A stretch of DNA of 64,000 bases from Apostichopus japonicus (lineage: Eukaryota; Echinodermata; Holothuroidea; Aspidochirotida; Stichopodidae), in contig NC_092570.1 in the NCBI RefSeq assembly GCF_037975245.1, positions 79,501 through 143,500 of the forward strand. Reading direction: 5' to 3'. The translations under genes and the position numbers were made by a program. The notes beneath the pieces were generated by a model that was not told where the DNA came from, did no database searches, and was given only the letters and a program-made list of their open reading frames with translations. Numbering within the stretch: the stretch's first letter is position 1; each line of letters starts with the position of its first letter. Shown piece after piece: positions 26,101-34,900 of this stretch.

Positions 26101-27000
26101 AAGCTCAATATACTACAAGATCCATTGAACAAGGTGACTTCAACTGATCTCTGACATCCACAAAAAAACATATGCCCTTATAGGTTATGTTTATCATTGA
26201 AATTAACAGAAACAACAAAATTTTTTGCATTGTGGATTCTACTACTGTCTTTGATACGTACAAGAACACTTTACCGATCCTTTCATACTTCATCCCAGGT
26301 ATGAATTGTTGTGTAAAGATGCCACAGATCATGATCAATTTTGATGGCTTTAAGATGATGAAGCTTACATCATCATGGCTTTACCTTTCTGTTAATGTAA
26401 GATGTCATAGTACAATAAAGGAGGGTGGGGGGGGGGGGGAGATCTTGTTGCTCTTTGTAAATATTCTATAGTTAAATTAAGCAGTTACTGACATCATAGC
26501 AATGGTAGAAACTTCATCACTTCAACATTAACATTCACAAATTGGAGCTCCGCCATACACAGACAACAAAACAATGTTTAAGTGTGAAAGGCTCTTCGAT
26601 GTCACTTTTAGACTTGCTTAAGTCTGGTTTAGAATATCAAGAAATGCTGAAAAGTGGTATATCTAAAGCGCTGTATGAACTAGGAATATATTTATTCTGT
26701 TGCAGATTACATCAGCACATTCGTCAAAGATCAATGAGAAGTTTAGCTGACCAAGGAATGCAGCACCAAGGAGCTGCAGCTGCAACACGTCAGCAACAGG
26801 CATACAACCTACAGCACCAACTACCACAGCAACAACACCCAGACCAACAGCAGCGACTGATGCAACTACAACAGCAACAGCAACAGCTAATGAAAATACA
26901 ACAGCCAAACATGAACCTTATGCAACAGCTTCAGGCACCTGGCAGACCTCATAGCACAATGACCCCACCAAGGGCAGGACCTGGCAACTACCAATATTAA
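2013..27000 (+). CDS. MED12: MED12, Mediator complex subunit 12, C-terminal part (eight exons)
   Basis: MED12 is a nuclear subunit of the Mediator kinase module, with CDK8/19, cyclin C and MED13, and links transcription factors to RNA polymerase II. The coding exons are 2013-2142, 7534-7695, 8033-8419, 13479-13590, 16014-16111, 21879-22046, 24953-25161 and 26706-27000. All have GT/AG borders and compatible phases, giving about 519 residues and a TAA stop. Recognition rests on the blocks [16 protein letters not shown] and [14 protein letters not shown], which are near-identical in form to animal MED12. Next come an acidic proline-rich segment, a lysine/arginine-rich stretch and a Gln/His-rich tail ending in Tyr, as in animal MED12. 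The 5' part, including the kinase-activating N-terminus, is outside the window. The middle exons (13479-22046) are low-complexity and poorly conserved, so an extra or skipped small exon is possible. The introns are packed with minisatellites. The gene is convergent with RFC4. Confidence 0.9.
2143..2841 (+). other. MED12 intron, unique part
   Basis: This is AT-rich intron sequence between the exon and the 47-bp array. I see no conserved coding segment, RNA gene or element. Confidence 0.6.
2842..6204. repeat. 47-bp minisatellite, about 70 copies
   Basis: The unit reads approximately GAGAAATCCTTCCACATTCT followed by a part containing GCATTATTAGTATGGATG and TATAATT, 47 bp in all. Units differ by a few substitutions (CCTCC/CTTCC, TTATTAG/TTACTTG) and rare deletions. 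Matching rare variants recur about 1.2-1.5 kb apart: a short 'aaatccacattc' variant at about 3822 and 5035, and a TATTAGATG deletion at about 4171 and 5385. This shows that blocks of the array were themselves duplicated. It lies wholly within a MED12 intron. Confidence 0.95.
6205..6535 (+). other. MED12 intron between two arrays
   Basis: This is short unique sequence with several TATGCAT-like words at 6207-6250. No gene is seen. Confidence 0.5.
6536..7440. repeat. 68-bp minisatellite, about 13 copies
   Basis: The unit begins TATTTCTAGGTTGGTTGGAA and contains ATCTTATTCCCAGGAAATCA. Copies are highly similar; some lack the TTCAAG junction or carry an extra T. Each unit contains a pyrimidine-rich TATTCCCAG that resembles a splice acceptor in the gene's sense orientation. 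The array ends about 90 bp before the next MED12 exon. Confidence 0.95.
7534..7695 (+). CDS. MED12: MED12 exon b
   Basis: The acceptor is ...TACTATAG at 7532-7533 and the donor is GTAATC. It is exactly 54 codons, phase 0 to phase 0. It holds the most diagnostic MED12 block: [18 protein letters not shown] followed by [17 protein letters not shown] and IIKKQ. Confidence 0.95.
7696..8032 (+). other. MED12 intron without repeats
   Basis: A short 337-bp intron with normal GT and AG ends and a pyrimidine-rich tract before the acceptor. Nothing else is seen. Confidence 0.8.
8033..8419 (+). CDS. MED12: MED12 exon c
   Basis: The acceptor is ...ATTTCCAG and the donor GTGAGT. It has 129 codons, phase 0 to phase 0. 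It starts [15 protein letters not shown] and continues with [14 protein letters not shown], a [12 protein letters not shown] segment, a [16 protein letters not shown] acidic/proline stretch and a basic end, [13 protein letters not shown]. The basic cluster looks like a nuclear localisation signal; that is an inference. Confidence 0.95.
8468..10395. repeat. Short-period minisatellite (CATCACAG-based), about 100 sub-units
   Basis: The array is built of 15- to 21-bp words such as TCCATCACAGTCACACATGA and TCCATCACAGACAAACAT. These alternate in longer combinations of about 35-60 bp. It starts about 50 bp after the donor of MED12 exon c. Long stretches stay open in one frame (His/Thr/Ser-rich) only because the units lack stop codons; I do not regard it as coding. 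Confidence 0.95.
10396..10984 (+). other. MED12 intron between two arrays
   Basis: It has decayed CAC/ACA-rich sequence at first (10440-10640), then unique AT-rich intron. No exon is recognised. Confidence 0.5.
10985..13340. repeat. 21-bp minisatellite with 248-bp higher-order repeat
   Basis: The basic unit is about GATCAGTGAGAGGGTATGTC, with variants CCCATCAGTGAGAGGGTATG and CTCCAATCAGTGAGAGGGTG. A 248-bp block recurs almost unchanged: the marker TATGTTTGATCTGTGAGAGG occurs at 12411, 12659 and 12907. Another block of about 164 bp recurs near 11001 and 11165. Because 21 is divisible by three, long spurious open frames appear on the - strand. Confidence 0.95.
13479..13590 (+). CDS. MED12: MED12 exon d
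   Basis: The acceptor is ...TTTCTCTCAG at 13477-13478 and the donor GTATCA. It contributes 37 codons plus one base. The product is Gln/Pro/His-rich: [20 protein letters not shown], then [16 protein letters not shown]. Assignment rests on the pyrimidine tract, phase compatibility with both neighbours and composition typical of the MED12 C-terminal region, not on a conserved motif. Confidence 0.75.
13591..14420 (+). other. MED12 intron, unique part
   Basis: AT-rich intron with a few 'ttcatgaggagca' type recurrences near 13970-14070 and no recognised gene or element. Confidence 0.5.
14421..15735. repeat. 84-bp minisatellite, about 15-16 copies, open in one frame
   Basis: The unit contains ACAATCTTGGTACCACACAA, TATTGTGTAGGCTACATTG and GGCATTCATACTCCTGTTTG. 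At 84 bp (28 codons) it keeps one + strand frame open for 465 codons (14406-15803). In the first half two unit types alternate (TGGACTTAAGTATACAATCTC and TGGACTACAGTATACAATCTT), giving a 168-bp higher-order period. It lies between MED12 exons d and e and shows no sign of being spliced into them. Confidence 0.95.
16014..16111 (+). CDS. MED12: MED12 exon e
   Basis: The acceptor is ...CTCTTTTAAAG and the donor GTAAAT. Two bases complete the codon begun in exon d (giving Ala), then 32 codons end at phase 0. The product starts [19 protein letters not shown] and continues [14 protein letters not shown]. Confidence 0.8.
16112..17209 (+). other. MED12 intron, unique part
   Basis: It contains a poly-C run at 16367-16377 and otherwise unique AT-rich sequence. 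A possible short exon near 16671 was considered and not accepted. Confidence 0.5.
17210..17480 (+). mobile_element. Retroelement-like dispersed repeat with TGAAGAAG-hairpin-CGAAACGT motif
   Basis: A pyrimidine-rich lead is followed at 17403-17443 by TTTGAAGAAGATCCTGCTAG and GTTCGAAACGTCAGGCC. GATCCT and AGGTTC around a short loop can pair imperfectly. An inverted relative of the same motif lies near 34866-34906. Motifs of this shape occur near the ends of some animal retroelements and loosely resemble a hammerhead core. The family and the 5' boundary are not determined. Confidence 0.45.
17481..18034 (+). other. MED12 intron, unique part
   Basis: AT-rich intron sequence; nothing recognised. 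Confidence 0.5.
18035..19715. repeat. 73-bp minisatellite, about 23 copies
   Basis: The unit contains TTAGTACTATGTAGGGAACT, GTAGGTTTGGAATGCTTCTG and ATCTGGTGACTTGTGGCATA. The period is 73 bp (TTAGTAC at 18037 and 18110). Variants such as CATCTGTCTGG against CATATATCTGG recur at intervals, indicating higher-order duplication. Confidence 0.95.
19716..19932 (+). other. MED12 intron, spacer between arrays
   Basis: Unique sequence between two arrays; nothing recognised. Confidence 0.5.
19933..21810. repeat. 62-bp minisatellite, about 30 copies
   Basis: The unit contains TGTGTAGCCCATGTGATTAA, CACCCTATTTAAGTCAGTAG and AGTAGCAATCTGATGGTCC. The period is 62 bp (TGTGTAG at 19934 and 19996). Unit types (GTCCCATTG, GTCCAACTG, GTCCTACTG, and a form lacking the GTGATTA part) recur in ordered groups, usually of three. 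Confidence 0.95.
21879..22046 (+). CDS. MED12: MED12 exon f
   Basis: The acceptor has a strong tract (...TTTTCTTTTGCAG) at 21877-21878; the donor is GTCAGT. It is exactly 56 codons, phase 0 to phase 0, beginning [20 protein letters not shown] and ending NPNQTPQ. It is hydrophilic and His/Asn/Gln-rich. Confidence 0.85.
22047..22427 (+). other. MED12 intron, unique part
   Basis: AT-rich intron with no recognised feature before the 57-bp array. Confidence 0.5.
22428..24495. repeat. 57-bp minisatellite, about 36 copies
   Basis: The unit contains AAATGACTGGTAGTAATCAG, TGTTGTCTTATACTTCCACT and GGAGCCTGACTGCA. The period is 57 bp (AAATGAC at 22428 and 22485). Unit types differ at CTTGCACTGG, CTTCCACTGG and CTTGAACTGG. 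Being 19 codons long, it makes spurious open frames on the - strand. Confidence 0.95.
24505..24967. repeat. About 60-bp tandem repeat that copies the splice acceptor of MED12 exon g
   Basis: About eight copies of a unit containing TTATCTATCACATTAG, GGCTTCAACAGAAAC and ATTGCACTGATGTTAATGCT. The last copy is the real exon border: its CACATAG forms the acceptor and its GGCTTCAACAGAAAC forms the first 15 coding bases of exon g. The sequence diverges only after that point. Upstream copies retain the acceptor, but splicing to them reads GFNRNIL plus one codon and then TGA. Confidence 0.85.
24953..25161 (+). CDS. MED12: MED12 exon g
   Basis: I chose the acceptor CACATAG (24951-24952) because it keeps frame with exon f and leaves no stop. 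The nearer CCTAG acceptor at 24974-24975 would need a different phase. The product is [16 protein letters not shown]..., Gln/Met/Pro-rich, ending STPAM; the last two bases join exon h. The donor is GTGAGT. Confidence 0.8.
25162..26705 (+). other. MED12 last intron
   Basis: AT-rich unique sequence with a poly-G run at 26424-26439. A pyrimidine-rich tract and TTGCAG precede the last exon. No array is present in this intron. Confidence 0.7.
26706..27000 (+). CDS. MED12: MED12 exon h, last coding exon with glutamine-rich C-terminus
   Basis: The acceptor is ...TTCTGTTGCAG at 26704-26705. One base completes the Ile codon, then 97 codons and TAA at 26998-27000. The product is rich in Gln (HQHIRQRS..., [16 protein letters not shown]), matching the Gln-rich tail of animal MED12, and ends PGNYQY. 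CAG and CAA codons are mixed, so this is not a pure trinucleotide run. The final 56 bases are the first copy of a 68-bp tandem repeat that continues into the 3' UTR. Confidence 0.9.
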
Positions 27001-27370
27001 ACAGGAGTGGGAGACCTCATAGCACAATGACCCCACCAAGGGCAGGACCTGGCAACTACCAATATTAAACAGGAGTGGGAGACCTCATAGCACAATGACC
27101 CCACCAAGGGCAGGACCTGGCAACTACCAATATTAAACAGGAGTGGGAGACCTCATAGCACAATGACCCCACCAAGGGCAGGACCTGGCAACTACCAATA
27201 TTAAACAGGAGTGGGAGACCTTATAGCACAATGACCCCACCAAGGGCAGGACCTGGCAACTACCAATATTAAACAGGAGTGGGAGACCTCATAGCACAAT
27301 GACCCCACCAAAGGGCAGGACCTGGCAACTACCAATATTAAACAGGAGTGGGAGACCTCATAGCACAAGG
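26945..27370 (+). repeat. 68-bp tandem repeat duplicating the MED12 stop-codon region
   Basis: Copies begin at 26945, 27013, 27081, 27149, 27217 and 27285, with a partial copy at 27354. Each contains GACCTCATAGCACAATGACC, GGCAGGACCTGGCAACTACC and AATATTAAACAG. The first copy is coding and contains the real TAA; the others lie in the 3' UTR. Copies are nearly identical (one C-to-T change, one extra A), so the expansion is recent. Confidence 0.95.
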
Positions 27371-28285
27371 AAGTCATAGCCAGCAGTATTTACAACTTAT
27401 GACATTATGATTAACAGTTATTCTCCAGACAATTTCCATGTTGGATTTGACTCAGTATATCATCCAGGAGTAAACTCTTTGCTCAAGAGTCACAGTATCA
27501 TATCATCAATGTGACAAATGCAACTGTACATATTCTGATAAGTTTTCTGAACCATGGTTTTATTAACAGGCAAAGCAAGTATTTCAATGTTTCAGAATTT
27601 ATTAATTGTAAGTTCTACAATGTAGCATGGTCAGCTTGGCATGACCATGCTAGCTATCATGTAGATGATATTGGATAGGAATTTATAGCAGTGTGATCTG
27701 CTTCTCAGGAGGATTTCCTTACTAAGCATAGAATAAGATTTCTCTGAACTTAACTAAAGTTAACTTTGACTTAGTGCTCGACACTTTTACTCTGTGCGTT
27801 GCATAGAACCTTTAAGTAAAACACAACATCTCCATTTAGGTCAATACAATATAGAAATACCTGTATCTAACTACCCACAGGTACGAATATATGCCTGGTT
27901 TGGTACAGAGAAGTGTGAATTCCCCAATTCCAAAAGGGGACAAAAATGTGGCCGCCTCACACCACAAAGGTTGGCTTCACATCTGGAGAGAAGTATTTTC
28001 ATCAGTTTGCAATGCTTCAGTGAAAGTCACTTAATTGTAAAACTTTGATTGGTGGATGAAAAATATATTCTCTCTTGGCAAAAGGTAACCAATTTATTCT
28101 TTTAGATTAAGAATGAGTAGTCTTGTAGAATTTCTTAGCAGGCACTAGTGGTTTTATTTTAGTAATAACATCCCTGCAAGTTAGCCATTTTATTGTAAAA
28201 CATTGTTTCATCATTTTTTGTAGACATTTGTATCAATATAAATTGAAAATTGTGTCCATTGAATTTATAGGGATATTACAATAAA
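27371..28285 (+). other. Likely MED12 3' UTR
   Basis: Unique AT-rich sequence after the stop-region repeat. An AATAAA at 28280-28285 is a plausible poly(A) signal, with ACCTCTGC/TGTGT-rich sequence following. The actual cleavage site is unknown. Confidence 0.45.
28280..28285 (+). terminator. Candidate MED12 poly(A) signal AATAAA
   Basis: A canonical hexamer about 1.28 kb past the MED12 stop codon, with T/GT-rich sequence at 28325-28365. Other AT-rich hexamers are nearby, so this is only a candidate. Confidence 0.35.
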
Positions 28286-28516
28286 ATGTTAATATTTTGC
28301 CCTATTAAAGATACCTCTGCTAAATGATTTGTATGTATGTCCAGTGTGTATAACTTCTCTTTTTCAGCATGAGACTTAATTCTCTCACAAAATATCCCAT
28401 CAGTAAGGCTTTTGTTCATGTCTTGGACATCTTGCTAATTAAGAAGTGAATGGACTGACGAACATGACAATTTGTTAGAACTTTGTAATGAGAGACAAGC
28501 AGCACTTCATGTGTAT

Positions 28517-29060
28517 TATTTCATTTATGAGACTGTCATTTATGAGACTGTCATGTATGAGACTGGCATGTATGAGACTGTCATTTATGAGACTGTCATG
28601 CATAAGACTCATTTAATAAGACTCATATAATGAGACTCATGTATGAAACTGTCATGTATGAGACTGTCATGTTTGAGACTGTCTTGCATGAGACTGTCAT
28701 GCATGACACTGTTATGCATAAGACTGTAATTTAATGAGACTCATTTAATGAGACTGGCATGCATGAGACTGTCATGTATGAGACTGTCATGCATGAGACT
28801 CATTCATAAGACTTTCATGTAGGAGACTGTCATGCATAAGACTCATTTAATGAGACTCATGTATGAGACTATCATGTATGGGACTGTCATGCATAAGACT
28901 TTAATGAAACTCATTTAATGAGACTGGCATGCAAGAATGGCGTTTATGAAACTGTCATGCATAAGACTGTCATTACTGTCATGCATGAGACTGTCATGTA
29001 TGATACTGCATGTATTAGACTCATTTATGAGACTGTCATGTATAAGACTGTCATGTATAT
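28517..29060. repeat. Degenerate 15-bp minisatellite (ATGAGACTGTCATGT)
   Basis: Variants of ATGAGACTGTCATGT, ATAAGACTCATTTA and ATGAGACTGGCATGC repeat with frequent deletions. The array lies between the two gene ends. Confidence 0.9.
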
Positions 29061-30664
29061 AAAAGTATCAGATTCATTTCATGTATTGATATAAATGAGT
29101 CAACGATTTTACTTTATTTGTCACTTGACTAAACTTTACTGCTTTATCCATTAAATTTTCGATAGCATTGGTTATTAAAAATCCCCAGGGAAAGACCACA
29201 ACTTTCAAAACTCTGAATGTAATTAAATGATAAGTGGTATATGAAAGTGAATATATGAGCAACGATAATGTTGATCAAATATCATGTTTAGTGTTGTAGG
29301 GTAATCATAATTGGCCTCCTGAGTTTTGACAAAGTAGATTTGACAGAGTTATGTGCAGTTGTACCAGATACAGTTGCAGCTAGGGTTAGGATAACCCTAA
29401 CTCTATCTTGCTTGTATCAGGCATGAGCTTTTTCTGCAAAGTCCCGTAATTTCTTTTCTACCTACAAGATTTTCACCGCTCAATTTCTGTGAATTTCCAA
29501 AAACAGCGTTACTGTATCATTAGATCCGTGGTTGGCATGTTTTTCATTTCCAATGCATATCCAACCTGCAGGGGGACAAAAACTAATTATCTTAACACAC
29601 TGTAGCATACGCAAACTGGAGCTTGTACCACAATTTCTTCCCTGGATTTTCATAACGTTCCCAACATTTATGCAAAGATATTTTCTTAGGTTTCCCATGA
29701 TTTCCAATATTTTAGTATCTTTAGAGTAGGGAAACCTGAGGAGAAGTGTAGTGCTGCTATAGCTGCTGAATATAATTCGGAATACCAGATTAAAACTGAC
29801 CATTGTGTACATTTTATGAAAATTGACTTTTTAATCATGGGTCGCCATGATTGAAAGAATCAAGTAGGGTGAAAACGTCAGGCTAGGCATGTGGCTTCAG
29901 TGTGCACATTTTGAGTGTGAAAACTTTGCTTTGAGTGTTTTAATAAATTAACAAATTCTTTATAAAATAGGCACCAAAATGTTGTCTTTAAACCTCTTAT
30001 TTCTCAGAGCTTCCAGGGGCTTCGACCCCTGGACCCCAACCGGGGCGTTGCCCATGGACCCCCCATGGGCCCTAAGGCATGGACCCCACATGTAACAGTG
30101 TTGTGCTGCGTGCCAACTGATGCCTTTGGCGTTAGTATAGTATCACCTACAAAGGTCAGTGCTTTATTTACCCCAGGCTCATCGCTGTTGTGTACACCAT
30201 CTATTGGTTTTCAACCAAAGAAAACATCCAGCCAACCAATGAAAGACTCTGAAGACAAGAAAATCATGTCATATCGATAAATATCGAGTGGTGGTTTATA
30301 TAACTTAGCTCTGGAGACTCCCTACTATATTTGGTAACATCATCTTAATGTTTAACTATTATATCCAGATGAGCAAGACACTCAAGTGAAGTTGTGGACC
30401 CTTCTGTACATGTTATGTATGAAGTTAGTCCCAGTTTTAATTTTAGATATTGTGTTTACAAGTTATCTGACCTCAAATGACTTGACATAACATTATTAAT
30501 AAGGTGGAAGTTTGAAATTCATCAAAGCTTGGCTTTGGAGCTGTCATATCCACTTCTGAATACATAACATCCTTGTTTGATGCACCAGCCAGGTAACCAC
30601 TTTTTAAATGTTCTGTCCACTGTCCACATGAGTAAATAAAAAAATAGAATCAGCAGGCAAATGT
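29061..30664. other. Intergenic sequence with a GC-rich palindromic block
   Basis: No gene is recognised. At 30007-30085 a GC-rich block contains self-complementary words (CAGGGGCTTCGACCCCTG, CCATGGACCCCCCATGG). Related GGGGTCCAGGGGC segments occur at 33553-33603 and 35440-35458. The RFC4 3' UTR probably ends somewhere here or in the 75-bp array. Confidence 0.4.
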
Positions 30665-31489
30665 CCTGGTAACTCCACAATGACCTAAAACTATCAATGC
30701 TGTTCATTCCACTTACAACATTTTAACTAGGTCCGTAGTCCTGGTAACTCTACAATGACCTAAAACTATCAATGCTGTTCATTCCACTTACAACATTTTA
30801 ACTAGGTCCGTAGTCCTGGTAACTCTACAATGACCTAAAACTATCAATGCTGTTCATTCCACTTAAAATATGTTAAATAAGTCTGTAGTCCTGGTAACTC
30901 CATAATGACCTAAAACTATCAATGCTGTTCATTCCACTTAAAATATATTAACTAGGTCCGTAGTCCTGGTAACTCCACAATGACCTAAACTATCAATGCT
31001 GTACATTCCACTTACAACATTTTAACTAGGTCCGTAGTCCTGGTAACTCCATAATGACCTAAAACTTTCAATGCTGTTCATTCCACTTAAAATATGTTAA
31101 CTAGGTCTGTAGTCCTGGTAACTCCATAATGACCTAAAACTATCAATGCTGTTCATTCCACTTAAATTATGTTAGTCTGTAGTCCTGGTAACTCCATATT
31201 CCATAATGACCTAAAACTATCAATGCTGTACATTCCACTTAAAATATGTTAACTTGGTCTGTAGTCCCGGTAACTCCATAATGACCTAAAACTATCAATG
31301 CTGTTCATTCCACTTACAACATTTTAACTAGGTCGGTAGTCCTGGTAACTCCATAATGACCTAAAACTATCAATGCTGTTCATTCCACTTAAAATATGTT
31401 AACTAGGTCCGTAGTCCTGGTACCTCCATAATGACCTTAAACTATCAATGCTGTTCATTCCACTTAGAATAAGTTAACTTGGTCCGTAG
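30665..31489. repeat. 75-bp minisatellite, about 11 copies
   Basis: The unit contains GTAGTCCTGGTAACTCCATA, ATGACCTAAAACTATCAATG and CTGTTCATTCCACTTAAAAT. The period is 75 bp (GTAGTCC at 30735 and 30810). It abuts the repeat that copies the RFC4 tail and shares the phrase GTCCGTAGTCCTG with it, so it may be transcribed as RFC4 3' UTR. Confidence 0.95.
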
Positions 31490-31843
31490 TCCTGTTAGCT
31501 TAAATCCATTCATGGTCTGGTGACTTGATCCATAATCACAGCATAGTCCTGTTGGCTTAAATCCATTCATGGTCGTCAGGTGACCTGATCCATAATCACA
31601 ACGTAGTCCTGTTAGCTTAAATCCATTTCATGGTCGTCGGGTCACCTGATCCATAATCACAGCGTAGTCCTGTTAGCTTAAATCCATTTCATGGTCGTCG
31701 GGTCACCTGATCCATAATCACAGCGTAGTCCTGTTAGCTTAAATCCATTTCATGGTCGTCGGGTCACCTGATCCATAATCACAGCGTAGTCCTGTTAGCT
31801 TAAATCCATTCATGGTTGTCGGGTCACCTGATCCATAATCACA
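31486..31843 (-). repeat. 61-bp tandem repeat duplicating the RFC4 stop-codon region
   Basis: About six copies, with GTAGTCCTGTTAGC at 31603, 31664, 31725 and 31786 and more diverged copies upstream of those. The last copy (31786-31843) overlaps the end of the RFC4 coding exon: GGGTCACCTGATCCATAATC read in reverse is the codon run ending ..IMDQVTR. The stop TGA (31810-31812) is inside the unit. Confidence 0.9.
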
Positions 31844-31977
31844 GTAAAGAGATCCATAATTTGCAAGTGCTCATCTGCTCCATCACAAAGTCTTTTGTCT
31901 ATCACTGCCATCTTTTCCATGATCTTTGACTTCTGCTTATCTGTTAATTCTTGATCTTGGATAGCTTTGTCAAACAC
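31810..31977 (-). CDS. RFC4: RFC4 exon 10 (last)
   Basis: 55 codons plus TGA; the acceptor is ...TTCCTGCAG. It encodes [20 protein letters not shown] and [16 protein letters not shown], the end of the collar domain, then DQVTRQP and stop. The last residues fall inside the 61-bp tandem repeat. Confidence 0.93.
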   Translation of the reverse strand: MFDKAIQDQELTDKQKSKIMEKMAVIDKRLCDGADEHLQIMDLFTVIMDQVTRQP

Positions 31978-34900
31978 CTGCAGGAATAATCAAAGTGGAA
32001 GCATTATCCAGCACGTAGTATTCTTATACTTATCTGTTTCTGTCATTAAGTGGGTCCGAGCGGACCATTCAGATTGTGATCAACGTAGACAAGTGGCTGT
32101 TATGAAGATGTATAGCATTTATTAATATGCTAGCATACATAGATGTGTGGCCTTTTACTTGCTCAAATATGTCAGTGCAGAAAAACTCTACTGCACAAAA
32201 TTCCCACTTCAATTTTTCTTTGATATGTATACAATAGCAATATTTAATATGCACTGCAATAAAAATGCCAGTCTTTTTACTGACTATCTGTTAAATTTGC
32301 TGGCAATTAGCCAGTAAAGAGCCCAAATTGTGAGGCCTGCATAAATGTCCAGCCTTCAATAAACTATTAAAATTCTATAGATTAGTGGCCTTCATTACAC
32401 TAATAAAATTCTCGTTGGTACACTGACTTCCTGTTAACCTTTAAATCTTTGTTCAGGTACATATTATGACCATATTTCCATAATGTGATTGAGTACTGAT
32501 TCCTTCCCAAAAACTTTAGGAACCCTGCTAAAAAAGATTTTAGGGATCTTATGATTGTCAGAGAAAAGGGCCAATAACATCAGAAAGCTAGACCAACAGC
32601 ATCAGAGAACATGTTGTTAACAAGCTTTTTAGACTTTGACATATGTTGACCATAAGTGACTTTTTACCACCAAGTTCAATAAACTTCTTGCACTTACCAA
32701 AATCTAAATCTCAAGCATTAACTTGGAAGTATCTTTTGAGAAAAGAATTGAGTTCTTGTTCTCAATAAGACAGATCCACTTTCTAAACATCAAGTTAATA
32801 ATAATCCACCACCATAAGTACTGTGTTAACAAGCAGGTGTCACATACCCCATTTATATTATTTAGTTTGAGCATAAAATCAATTTGCTTGGCCCTTCATT
32901 TTTGGGACATGACATATGAGAACCAAGAGATACTGTATTGAAATGGTTATCTGCAGCTCTGTATTGGTTCAAGATTTGACAGCTTGTATGAAGTTACGGT
33001 AGGAAGCGTATTACAGTATAAATTGAGTGCAGTTACACTGACTAACCTGATTAAGAATTTGAGCTGCTGGAAATCCTTCCAGTAAGACCTCCTTGACTGC
33101 TTGCTGTAATTTTTCAAAGGAACCAGATGAACTGGTAGACAGCAAGGTGGTGATTGAGGATTCTGGTATAACCTGTTTCATGATTAAGGTAACTTAACAT
33201 ATTAAGTTGCTAACAGAGAAGAGATGGCACAATGTAAGCTAGATCCAAAAGTAACACAGTATATAACTCGTACACAAAATATGGCAAAGCTTTATGATAT
33301 GCAAATACCACAGAAATGAGCTTTACAAAAAGAAATCCAGAGTATGAAGCTAGCAATGCTGCAACAGCTCACACCGACACAAACTTGATCTGATATGTAG
33401 TAGACTGCATAAGACTGTTATCAGTCCGCTTGTCTTTCCATAACAATTTAATTTATGAGAAATGAACCTTATAAACAGGGTTATAGCTAGGAGATTGTGA
33501 GTGCTGGTTACATAAATTTGCGAAGCGTAGCGAGCGAAGCTCTCGCATCTCACGGCCGGGGGTCCAGGGGCCCGCTTAAGGGCCCCTGGTGGGGTCCAGG
33601 GGCAAATAACAGAAAAAGGTGACGTTATTATCATGTTTTACGGCAAGGGAAAGATAAATTTGTTACTTTTGTTGTATTTCACAAGCATTTTACTATTTTT
33701 TGTGCCGGCCAGTGGACTGTTTATTCACTTCCAATGCCGGCCGGCAGGCGTGAGTGGCGGTTACCACCGGCTGCCGCCGGCCGGCGTGGCTATAACCCTG
33801 CTTATAAAATATTAGATATTCAATTAAAGTGACTGGACTATTATTTTTATACACAAACAATTACTTCAGATCATTACATTAAACTTAAAAGATAATGGTC
33901 ACACATGATAATATTATGGCCTCAGTTGACATCTTTACAATGCATTTCAAAAAAGGAAAAAATCATATTCAATGTCATGCAAGGGTGTTCTGTTGTTGAT
34001 ATGAAGTAACCTGTAAAAGAGCATGTTTTGGTTGAGTGGTTAGAATTTCTAAAACAATGGATTAACATTTAGGCCTGCACAGAGGAACATATGAAGTTAC
34101 TGTAAAAGAGCATGTTTTGGTTGAGTGGTTAGAATTTCTAAAACAATGGATTAACATTTAGGCCTGCACAGAGGAACATATGAAGTTACTGTAAAAGAGC
34201 ATGTTTTGGTTGAGTGGTTAGAATTTCTAAAACAATGGATTAACATTTAGGCCGGCACAGAGGAACATATGAAGTTACTGTAAAAGAGCATGTTTTGGTT
34301 GAGTGGTTAAAATTTCTAAAACAATGGATTAACATTTAGGCCTGCACAGAGGAACATATGAAGTTACTGTAAAAGAGCATGTTTTGGTTGAGTGGTTAGA
34401 ATTTCTAAAACAATGGATTAACATTTAGGCCTGCACAGAGGACCATATGAAGTTACTGTAAAAGAGCATGTTTTGGTTGAGTGGTTAGAATTTCTAAAAC
34501 AATGGATTAACATTTAGGCCTGCACAGAGGAACATATGAAGTTACTGTAAAAGAGCATGTTTTGGTTGAGTGGTTAGAATTTCTAAAACAATGGATTAAC
34601 ATTTAGGCCTGCACAGAGGAACATATGAAGTTACTGTAAAAGAGCATGTTTTGGTTGAGTGGTTAGAATTTCTAAAACAATGGATTAACATTTAGGCCTG
34701 CACAGAGGAGCCAACATCAATAAACCTCAAAAACAGCGAGTTACAGTAGCAAACTTTATGTTGGAATATCTTGAAAACCAGAGCAGCTATTGAAACATAA
34801 CCACAATTTCCAACATTACCAGCATTTTATTTAACCATGCTATATCAATGTGTAAAAGTAAGTTGGCCTGACATTTTGGTCCTAGCAGGATCTTCTTCAA

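Noticed and set aside
26760-26900. Pathogenic-type CAG trinucleotide expansion in MED12
   Set aside because: CAG and CAA codons are mixed and interrupted by other residues; it is an ordinary Gln-rich tail.
30065-30280. Small open frame downstream of the GC-rich block near 30040
   Set aside because: No conserved motif, no splice context and repeat-like sequence at its start.
33553-33603. GGGGTCCAGGGGC blocks as a possible regulatory element or RNA gene
   Set aside because: This copy lies inside the MITE at 33476-33800 and the others are near transposon-like sequence, so they are better explained as transposon interior.
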